5,394 bases of DNA from Clostridia bacterium (GTDB lineage: Bacteria > Bacillota > Clostridia > Oscillospirales > CAG-272): the NCBI GenBank assembly GCA_017624795.1, contig JAGAMJ010000068.1, positions 1 through 5,394 of the forward strand, in the 5' to 3' direction. The position numbers and the translations under genes are program-made. Below, piece by piece: positions 1 to 4,744 of the stretch (position 1 is its first letter; the number at the start of each line of letters is the position of its first letter). The notes beneath the pieces were generated by a model, which worked only from the letters and a program-made list of their open reading frames with translations, ran no database searches and had not been told where the DNA came from.

Positions 1-1321
1 CCTCGATGACTTCTTCGACAGCTTCCTCAACAGGAGCTTCCTCGACAACTGCCTCGGCGACCTCCTCAACGGGAGCTTCCTCAATGGCTGCCTCGGCGAC
101 CTCCTCAACAGGAGCTTCCTCGACAACTGCCTCGGCGACCTCCTCAACAGGAGCTTCCTCGACGGCTGCCTCGGCGACCTCCTCAACAGGAGCTTCCTCG
201 ACAGCTGCTTCGGCGACCTCCTCAACGGGAGCTTCCTCAACAACTGCCTCGGCGACCTCCTCAACAGGAGCTTCCTCAACGGCTGCCTCGACGGGCGCCT
301 TTGCCTTCTTTGCTTCGGCGGCTGCCGCCTTCTTTGCCTCAATGGTCGCTTTCAGCTTTTTGCTTTGCAGCGCGGAGGATACGATCAAAACGATCAGTGC
401 AACGGCACAAACGGCGCCTGCTGCGATCAAGGCGATGATCTGCGTTTTCGTGAATACGGCAAGTGTTGCCAAAAGCACGGGGAAGGAAACAGAGTAAAAT
501 TTCATTCTTCTCTTATAGCGTACGGTGCGTACGATGGTCATGATTACAAAGACGATCGAAAGAACGGCGAGCAAAGCGATGATGCCCCACGCGTACAGCG
601 CGATCTTGCCCGCAACCAGATTACCTTCTTTTTCTTCGACCACGAAAAGGTTGGGGTTCAGCCCCTCAATGGCAAACTGCGCGGCGGTCGCGTTTTTGGC
701 GATGACGGAATCCTGCACCATGGCGTAGCCGTAAGCGAAGCGGATCTGCTTACCGGTATAGGCGGTCTTGTCGCCGTCGTTGCCGTTCAGGGTGTTGGAG
801 TAGCCCACGTAAAGGGGAACACCCGCGTCGGAGGTGATAGACGGTGCCTTGGCAAGGAAGATCTCACCCGTGCCGCAGTTTTGCAGCGCGTAGGTCGTTT
901 TGGAATGAAGATTACCGCCCGTGAGCAGCAAGGAGCCACCCTTCATCACAATGGCAGAGGACTTGTCCGCCAGAATGCGGCCTTCCTGTTTTTCAGAGGA
1001 ATCGCAAACGGTCACTTTGCCGGTAGACAAGGTCAGGGGGCCTGTAAGTGACAGGGCCTTGCCGTTGAGGTCAACGGAAAATTCACCGCCGATCTCCATA
1101 GCGGCAGCTTCGGTGTCGGCAAGGAGCTTGACCGTGCTGCCTTTGCTTGCGACAGCGGCGCTGACGGCGTCCGCAAAGGTCAGAACGTCGACCGCGGTTT
1201 CACCCGAGGTCACCGTTGCGACGGGCGTGGCTTCTGCGGCAGAGGCAGAAAAGCCGAATGCCGAAACCATACCGATGGTAAGGCACAGGGTCAGCAAGCA
1301 TACAAGAAGTCTTTTTTTCAT
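1..1321 (-). CDS. Secreted/membrane-anchored protein with acidic 13-residue tandem repeats (partial, C-terminus off left edge)
   Basis: I do not recognise a named family. 440 residues are visible and the frame stays open to base 1. The start at 1321 gives MKKRLLVCLLTLCLTIGM, a signal peptide (about 1-29, Ala-rich cleavage region SASAA), and has GGAGG at 1329-1333, 7 nt upstream. Residues 30-237 are rich in short beta-forming stretches (VDLNGKALSLTG, KGGSLLLTGGNL) resembling parallel beta-helix surface domains. Hydrophobic segments lie at about 238-264, 275-291 and 294-317. Between the first two is RTVRYKRRMK, so by the positive-inside rule the C-terminal part is probably cytoplasmic. Residues 320-346 are Lys/Ala-rich; 349-426 are six exact-length units of EEAPVEEVAEAVV type, followed by a degenerate seventh. 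Each unit carries five Glu and no basic residue. It has its own promoter and is separated from the upstream operon by a terminator. The reading frame is sure; the role is unknown. Confidence 0.85.
   Translation of the reverse strand, partial: MKKRLLVCLLTLCLTIGMVSAFGFSASAAEATPVATVTSGETAVDVLTFADAVSAAVASKGSTVKLLADTEAAAMEIGGEFSVDLNGKALSLTGPLTLSTGKVTVCDSSEKQEGRILADKSSAIVMKGGSLLLTGGNLHSKTTYALQNCGTGEIFLAKAPSITSDAGVPLYVGYSNTLNGNDGDKTAYTGKQIRFAYGYAMVQDSVIAKNATAAQFAIEGLNPNLFVVEEKEGNLVAGKIALYAWGIIALLAVLSIVFVIMTIVRTVRYKRRMKFYSVSFPVLLATLAVFTKTQIIALIAAGAVCAVALIVLIVSSALQSKKLKATIEAKKAAAAEAKKAKAPVEAAVEEAPVEEVAEAVVEEAPVEEVAEAAVEEAPVEEVAEAAVEEAPVEEVAEAVVEEAPVEEVAEAAIEEAPVEEVAEAVVEEAPVEEAVEEVIE
2..277 (-). repeat. 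39-bp coding tandem repeat, six full units plus one degenerate
   Basis: The core GGAGCTTCCTC (plus strand) recurs at exactly 39-bp steps, starting at 33, 72, 111, 150, 189, 228 and 267. In the coding frame the units are 277-239, 238-200, 199-161, 160-122, 121-83 and 82-44, with a diverged seventh at 43-2 (EEAPVEEAVEEVIE). Units differ almost only at synonymous third positions and at the last two residues (V/A then V/I). That near-identity suggests recent expansion by slippage or unequal crossing-over. The array may continue past the left edge. Confidence 0.95.
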
Positions 1322-1378
1322 AGATGAGCCTCCGTAAGTAAAAAATTTGTACTTGCGCTTGGCGCGGCAAAGAATGTG

Positions 1379-1399
1379 CGGCGAGCCGCGCGATCGCCG
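1379..1399 (-). promoter_or_regulatory. Possible leader hairpin in the membrane-protein 5' UTR
   Basis: CGGCGA at 1379-1384 can pair with TCGCCG at 1394-1399 around a 9-nt loop. This GC-rich element lies within an otherwise AT-rich region, in the predicted leader of about 120 nt between the promoter near 1450 and the start codon at 1321. No T-run follows it, so it is not a terminator. No known riboswitch or leader class is recognised. A role in mRNA stability or translation is only inference. Confidence 0.3.
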
Positions 1400-1449
1400 G
1401 CAAAACTCCAAAAAACGCGACACGTTCGGCGCTTAATTGGATTAAATTT

Positions 1450-1478
1450 ATTATAACATAAAAAAATAGGATTGGAAA
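1450..1478 (-). promoter_or_regulatory. Sigma-A promoter for the membrane-protein gene (extended -10)
   Basis: On the minus strand, TATAAT lies at 1455-1450 and is preceded by TG with one base between, an extended -10. A weak -35, TTTCCA, lies at 1478-1473 with a 17-bp spacer. The predicted start is near 1443, giving a leader of about 120 nt to the ATG at 1321. The position between the upstream operon's terminator and the gene fits an independent transcription unit. Confidence 0.65.
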
Positions 1479-1481
1479 GAG

Positions 1482-1526
1482 TTTTTTCAAAATTTTTGCA
1501 TTTTTTGCGTAATTCTTGCATTTTTT
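1482..1526 (-). promoter_or_regulatory. Upstream A-tract region (UP-element or curved DNA)
   Basis: Just upstream of the -35, T-runs on the plus strand (A-tracts on the transcribed orientation) lie at 1482-1487, 1493-1497, 1501-1506 and 1521-1526. Their centres are about 10.5, 8.5 and 20 bp apart, close to helical phasing. TTGCATTTTTT occurs twice, at 1496-1506 and 1516-1526, exactly 20 bp apart. Such tracts commonly bend DNA or contact the RNA polymerase alpha subunit. No factor can be named. Confidence 0.4.
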
Positions 1527-1540
1527 CAAGAAAAAGCATT

Positions 1541-1584
1541 AAAAAAACACCCCGCCCTCGCATTTTTAGTGCGATAACGGGGTG
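1541..1584 (-). terminator. Intrinsic terminator of the four-gene operon
   Basis: CACCCCG at 1548-1554 pairs with CGGGGTG at 1578-1584. Inside this stem, TCGCA pairs with TGCGA around a short AT loop. On the minus strand the hairpin is followed directly by seven T residues (A-run at 1541-1547). It begins 14 bp past the TAA stop of the short-chain dehydrogenase gene (1599-1601). It therefore closes the operon and insulates the next gene, which is on the same strand with its own promoter. Confidence 0.9.
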
Positions 1585-1598
1585 AGAAATTGACAGAT

Positions 1599-2372
1599 TT
1601 ACGGTATGATCGGGTAAAGCTGGATCGTATTGCCGCCGTCCACGGTCAGCTCCGCGCCCGTTGTATTGCGCGCGTGTGCGGCAAAATAGAACACCGCATC
1701 AGCGATGTCCGCGCCGATCGCTACGTCACCGATGGGGGTGTAGCGAGAGGGAACGGTAGCATAAAATTCGGGATTCTTTTCCCAGCGATCGGTCTTGATC
1801 ATGCCGGGCAGAACTGCGTTTACACGAATGTTGTATTTGCCAAGATCAAGCGCAAGCGCCCGCATCAATCCAAGCTGTCCGCCCTTTGACGCCACATAGG
1901 CGATACGGTCGGGAATGGCACGGTAAGCGGTGTTGGAGTTCACAAACACGATGTTACCGCCGCCGTTTGCCCTCATACGCTTGGCTGCCGCTTCACACAG
2001 GCAATAGTTCCACACCACGTTGGTGTTGATCACCTTCATCAGGTCGGTGAGCGGACTTTCGAATATCTTCATATTGAGCCCCTGATTGGCAGCGTTCAGA
2101 ACCAGCGTTTCAACAAAAAGCCCCTTTTGATCAATGTCGCAAAACATCGCCTCAACGGCACCCTCGTCGACCGTTCTCTCGTCGAGAAGCGAATCGAGCA
2201 CGTAGCCGAATATCTGCGTGTCGGGGAATTTTTCTCTGTACGCTTTGGCAGCGGCGTCTACCTTTTCGGGGTTTCTTCCCGTGAAGAGGACGGTGTACCC
2301 TTCGGCGGCGAATTTTTCAACGATATCGGCGCCCGTGTTGATGCAAGCGCCTGTCACAAGAACGGTTTTCAT
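1599..2372 (-). CDS. Short-chain dehydrogenase/reductase (SDR), NAD(P)-dependent
   Basis: 257 residues, normal length for a classical SDR: a soluble Rossmann-fold oxidoreductase acting on an alcohol or carbonyl with NAD(P). Visible motifs are the cofactor loop TGACINTG at 7-14 (usual form TGxxxGxG, Asn at the middle Gly position), NAAN at 93-96 (usual NNAG), and a catalytic set Asn118, Ser146, Tyr159, Lys163 (YVASK), with the Ser-to-Tyr spacing of 13 typical of the family. PG at 189-190 and TGAELTVDGG near the C-terminus are also standard. ATG at 2372 overlaps the cupin stop as ATGA, with AAGG upstream, so translation is probably coupled. It is last in the operon and followed by a terminator. 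In the proposed pathway it would oxidise a sugar to a lactone, or a keto-deoxy acid as in the Xanthomonas L-fucose route. Fold and catalysis are clear; the substrate is unknown. Confidence 0.93.
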   Translation of the reverse strand: MKTVLVTGACINTGADIVEKFAAEGYTVLFTGRNPEKVDAAAKAYREKFPDTQIFGYVLDSLLDERTVDEGAVEAMFCDIDQKGLFVETLVLNAANQGLNMKIFESPLTDLMKVINTNVVWNYCLCEAAAKRMRANGGGNIVFVNSNTAYRAIPDRIAYVASKGGQLGLMRALALDLGKYNIRVNAVLPGMIKTDRWEKNPEFYATVPSRYTPIGDVAIGADIADAVFYFAAHARNTTGAELTVDGGNTIQLYPIIP

Positions 2373-2734
2373 ACTGTTTTCCTTTCCAAGGGCAAATATT
2401 CGGTGTTTTCCTTTGCGGTATTGTGATTTTCCACGATCAGCACCTTGGCGTCCTTGCTCATAAGCAGGGCGTGCCAGGTGCCCTTTTTGATGTTATAGAG
2501 CTTGCCGCCCTCCATCGGTACGCGCTGCTTTTCTGTGCCGATCACAAGCGAGGCGGTGCCGCAAAGCAGCACAAAAACCTCATCGGTGAGCAGATGCCGT
2601 TCCAGATAGGAATAGCGTTGCTCGTCAAAATGCTCTGCAAAATTTGCCAGTGCCACCCGCCACTCGCCATAGTGCATGGTGCGGTCATAGCCCTCGCCCT
2701 CGTGGGCGAGAATTTCCAAGCCGTCGATCTTCAT
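2369..2734 (-). CDS. Small single-domain cupin protein
   Basis: 121 residues from the ATG at 2734 (MKIDGLEILAH). GAGG at 2743-2740 lies 5 nt before this ATG, whereas a GTG at 2740 would overlap that site, so ATG is preferred. The core is a cupin barrel: ERHLLTDEVFVLLCG (about 45-59) matches cupin motif 1 with His47, Glu52 and Gly59, but the usual second His is Leu49. YNIKKGTWHALL (about 80-91) matches motif 2 with His88. A metal site with His47, Glu52 and His88 is possible. The gene sits 7 bp after the dehydratase and overlaps the SDR start by 4 bp, so it is cotranscribed with both. Such small cupins occur in sugar-acid operons as isomerases, lyases or unassigned accessory proteins. The fold is well supported; the function is open. 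Confidence 0.85.
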   Translation of the reverse strand: MKIDGLEILAHEGEGYDRTMHYGEWRVALANFAEHFDEQRYSYLERHLLTDEVFVLLCGTASLVIGTEKQRVPMEGGKLYNIKKGTWHALLMSKDAKVLIVENHNTAKENTEYLPLERKTV

Positions 2735-2739
2735 ACGCA

Positions 2740-2743
2740 CCTC
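2740..2743 (-). promoter_or_regulatory. Ribosome binding site that decides the cupin start
   Basis: GAGG on the minus strand at 2743-2740 lies inside and just after the dehydratase TGA stop (2744-2742). It is 5 nt upstream of ATG 2734. The alternative in-frame GTG at 2740-2738 shares its first base with this site, so ribosomes bound here would use the ATG. Confidence 0.65.
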
Positions 2744-3902
2744 AAAAGTAAAAGGCGGTTTCGGGGGGGCGAATGTCGGTCAGCGCGCCCGTATAGTGGC
2801 GCAGCGTATGCACCGAGTAGGGGTGCTTCAAGCATTCCTCCTCATTGATCTCAATGCCAAGACCGGGTCTATCGGGAACGGTGATATATCCGTCCTTGTA
2901 TTCCAGCTTTTCGTTTGTGACGTCGGCGCGCCAGGTGACGTCGCTGTACATGATCTCCAAAATCGAGAAATTGGGACAGCAGGCGGCAAGCTGCAAGGTC
3001 GCAGCGTTGGCAACGGGACCAGAGGGGTTGTGGGGGGCAAAGGGAATGTAGTATGCCTCGGCAGCGGCGGCGATCTTTTTCAGCTCCATAATGCCGCCCG
3101 CGTGGCTGATGTCGGGCTGGATATAGTCGGCGGCGCGCATCTCAAACAGATCCTTGAAGGAGCGCAGGGTGTACAGGCGCTCGCCCGCGGAGATCGCCAC
3201 GGGGGACTTGTCGCGCACTGCCTTCAATGCCTCTAAATTGTCGGGCGGGACGGGCTCCTCAAAGAGCATGGGCTTGAACTGCTCCAATTCCTTTGCGATC
3301 TTGATACCCGTTGGCACGTTAAAGCGTCCGTGCCCTTCAATGAGAAGATCCACCTTATCGCCCACCGCCTCGCGAACGGCGGCGACACAGCGCAGCGCTC
3401 TGTCAAGATCCTCGTTTGAAATTTCCAGATAGGATTTGCCGAAGGGATCCCACTTCATGGCGGTGACGCCGCGCTGCACGGCAATTTTTGCCTTTTCTCC
3501 GAACTCCTCGGGGGTTTTCGCGCCCGCAAACCAACCGTTGACGTAGATGCGCACCTTATCGTTGACCTTGCCGCCAAGCAGCTGATAGACGGGTACGTTC
3601 AAATGTTTGCCAAGGATATCCCACAATGCCATTTCCACGGCGGAAAGCGCGGACATCAGCACCGCACCGCCTCTCCAATAGGCGTCGCGGTAAATATCGT
3701 GATAGTGCTTTTCAATATCCAGCGGATTTTTACCCACCAGATATTCCTTGATGTGCTCCACGGCGCCGATCAGCGCCTTTTCCTTGTATTCCAGCGTCGC
3801 CTCGCCAACGCCCGTTACACCCTCGTCGGTGTAGACCTTGACAAACATCCAATTGGTGCGGAAGCAGTCTACCGCAAAGACTTTTACATCGGTAACCTTC
3901 AT
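2742..3902 (-). CDS. Mandelate racemase/enolase-superfamily sugar-acid dehydratase (galactonate dehydratase-like)
   Basis: 386 residues, close to E. coli D-galactonate dehydratase DgoD (382), which it resembles along its length (WMFVKVYTDEG, QPDISHAGGI, FAPHNPSGP). The family abstracts the alpha-proton of an aldonate and eliminates water to give a 2-keto-3-deoxy acid, using Mg2+. By alignment from memory with DgoD, the metal ligands fall at Glu189, Glu215 and Glu241, the acid/base histidines at His191 and His291, and the partner Asp at Asp264, with all spacings conserved. The first ligand is normally Asp; here it is Glu (IEGHGRF). Residues 1-115 are the capping domain and the rest the barrel. 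The start ATG 3902 has AGGAG at 3914-3910, 7 nt upstream. It is second in the operon, 15 bp after the hydrolase. The family call is strong. Galactonate is one candidate substrate; other aldonates or rhamnonate/fuconate-type acids are possible. Confidence 0.93.
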   Translation of the reverse strand: MKVTDVKVFAVDCFRTNWMFVKVYTDEGVTGVGEATLEYKEKALIGAVEHIKEYLVGKNPLDIEKHYHDIYRDAYWRGGAVLMSALSAVEMALWDILGKHLNVPVYQLLGGKVNDKVRIYVNGWFAGAKTPEEFGEKAKIAVQRGVTAMKWDPFGKSYLEISNEDLDRALRCVAAVREAVGDKVDLLIEGHGRFNVPTGIKIAKELEQFKPMLFEEPVPPDNLEALKAVRDKSPVAISAGERLYTLRSFKDLFEMRAADYIQPDISHAGGIMELKKIAAAAEAYYIPFAPHNPSGPVANAATLQLAACCPNFSILEIMYSDVTWRADVTNEKLEYKDGYITVPDRPGLGIEINEEECLKHPYSVHTLRHYTGALTDIRPPETAFYF

Positions 3903-3917
3903 CTTAAAACTCCTTTT

Positions 3918-4601
3918 TTATAGTTTGATCTCTTTGTAAAGCTCGGGCAGCACACGGGGCTCCGCCTTGAAAATATCGGGCGTTTTCTCATCAAACATTC
4001 CCACGTGCAGGGGAACTGCCACCTTGGCGCCGCTTGCGCGGAAAAAGCGCTCGGCGTCCACCTCATTCATGTTGTTTCCCACACCGTTGACGGGCAAAAA
4101 GATGAAGTCGATCCCACTTGGCAGGTCGGCAAATATCTTTTTGTTGTAAAGCGTATCCCCCGTGACGTAATATGTTTTGCTTGTGTCAAGATCCTCGATG
4201 ATCACACCGATGGCGTGTGCGTCGCTGTGCGCGGCGTGAACTGCGGAAAATCTCATACCGTATGCGGTCCATTCGGAGAGCGCGTCAAACTGCACGTAGT
4301 TGTGACCGTTGCCGTGTACGCGCGCCTTTTGCCAGACCGAGGCGGGGCAGAGCACCAGCATATGCTTATCGGTTTTGGCAAAGAAGCGCGGGGCGGTTTC
4401 GGGATCGTAATGATCCAGATGATCGTGTGTAAAGATCATCACGTCGGGGGTGATATCGAAAAATTTTTCCTCTACGGGAACGCGGCGGAAGTTCAGCGGA
4501 TTGACTTTCACCACCGAATCGGATAGATAGGGATCTATCATCACGGCCTTTCCGCCTTTTTCAAACAGCAAGCCCGCTTGCCCTAGCCAAGTGATCTTCA
4601 T
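3918..4601 (-). CDS. Metallo-beta-lactamase-fold hydrolase, UlaG/UPF0173-like (candidate lactonase)
   Basis: 227 residues, the size of UPF0173-type metal-dependent hydrolases and shorter than UlaG (L-ascorbate-6-phosphate lactonase, about 354). The N-terminus MKITWLGQAGLLFEKGG, then MIDPYLS, is typical of this branch. Metal-binding residues are visible: THDHLDH at 58-64 (His59, His61, Asp63, His64), a His in AVHAAHSD (122 or 125), Asp149 in TGDT, and His199 in PLHVG. No signal peptide, so it is cytoplasmic. The start ATG 4601 has overlapping AGGA/AAGGA sites 5-9 nt upstream. It is first in the operon, directly behind the divergent control region. Next to a sugar-acid dehydratase and an SDR, hydrolysis of a sugar lactone to the aldonate is the likeliest job, but this is inference; phosphodiester or other ester hydrolysis also occurs in the superfamily. 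Confidence 0.9.
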   Translation of the reverse strand: MKITWLGQAGLLFEKGGKAVMIDPYLSDSVVKVNPLNFRRVPVEEKFFDITPDVMIFTHDHLDHYDPETAPRFFAKTDKHMLVLCPASVWQKARVHGNGHNYVQFDALSEWTAYGMRFSAVHAAHSDAHAIGVIIEDLDTSKTYYVTGDTLYNKKIFADLPSGIDFIFLPVNGVGNNMNEVDAERFFRASGAKVAVPLHVGMFDEKTPDIFKAEPRVLPELYKEIKL

Positions 4602-4620
4602 AGTGATCCTTCCTTTCGCC

Positions 4621-4656
4621 TTGACAAAACATATTGCCCCGACTATAATAAGAATG
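4621..4656 (+). promoter_or_regulatory. Perfect-consensus sigma-A promoter for the AraC-family regulator
   Basis: TTGACA at 4621-4626, a 17-bp spacer, and TATAAT at 4644-4649 match the consensus with optimal spacing. The predicted start is near 4656, giving a leader of about 89 nt to the ATG at 4745. Such a strong match for a regulator gene is unusual and implies either high basal expression or tight repression. The promoter overlaps the leader of the opposite-strand operon. Confidence 0.85.
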
Positions 4657-4667
4657 TGTTTGCTATC

Positions 4668-4696
4668 ATTATATCACGGTTTTTGGCGTGTTTATA
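4668..4696 (-). promoter_or_regulatory. Operon promoter, extended -10 without a good -35 (activator-dependent type)
   Basis: On the minus strand TGATATAAT at 4676-4668 is an extended -10 (TG, one base, TATAAT). At 17-bp spacing the -35 position (4696-4691) reads TATAAA, a poor match to TTGACA. The predicted start is about 4661, giving a leader of about 59 nt to the ATG at 4601. A weak -35 with a good extended -10 is typical of promoters that need an activator, consistent with the adjacent AraC-family gene. Confidence 0.65.
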
Positions 4697-4713
4697 GTAA
4701 TATATTACTTTAA
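4692..4713. promoter_or_regulatory. AT-rich palindrome, candidate operator
   Basis: AGTAATATATTACT at 4696-4709 is a perfect 14-bp palindrome. The symmetry continues with TTA/TAA after one mismatched pair, to 4692-4713. Its centre (between 4702 and 4703) is about -41.5 from the predicted operon start and +47 from the regulator start. It overlaps the operon's missing -35. The position suits an activator contacting RNA polymerase, but AT-rich DNA yields palindromes by chance and AraC-family proteins more often bind direct repeats. Confidence 0.4.
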
Positions 4714-4744
4714 TTTATCAAAATCTTACGATTTGGAGGGCGAA

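Noticed and set aside
2..277. Possible CRISPR array, because of regular 39-bp periodicity
   Set aside because: There are no unique spacers. The whole period repeats, keeps a single open frame and encodes a Glu-rich protein repeat, so it is a coding tandem repeat.
6..497. Plus-strand open frame encoding a Ser/Thr/Ala-rich repetitive protein
   Set aside because: It is the antisense of the Glu-rich repeat. The minus strand has a signal peptide, ribosome binding site, promoter and membrane segments; this frame has none.
365..1051. 228-residue plus-strand open frame
   Set aside because: Low-complexity, basic, Gly-rich translation with no recognisable domain, lying antisense to the well-supported membrane protein.
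1390..1397. GCGATCGC octamer palindrome as a specific element
   Set aside because: A single copy within a GC-rich leader, so most likely coincidental. The larger hairpin covers the same bases.
1200..1529. Minus-strand frame starting MKKCKNYAKNAKILKK
   Set aside because: It reads through the AT-rich promoter and leader into the membrane-protein gene in a different frame. It has no ribosome binding site, and its first part arises from A-tract DNA.
1541..1584. Bidirectional terminator
   Set aside because: Only the minus-strand side has a T-run directly after the stem (1541-1547). The plus-strand side is followed by AGAAATTGACAG, so it works in one direction.
2738..2740. GTG as the cupin start
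   Set aside because: It shares a base with the only good ribosome binding site (GAGG at 2743-2740). The ATG at 2734 is properly spaced.
4005..4526. 173-residue plus-strand open frame opposite the hydrolase gene
   Set aside because: No domain, no ribosome binding site, and it overlaps a gene whose metal-binding motifs are intact on the other strand.
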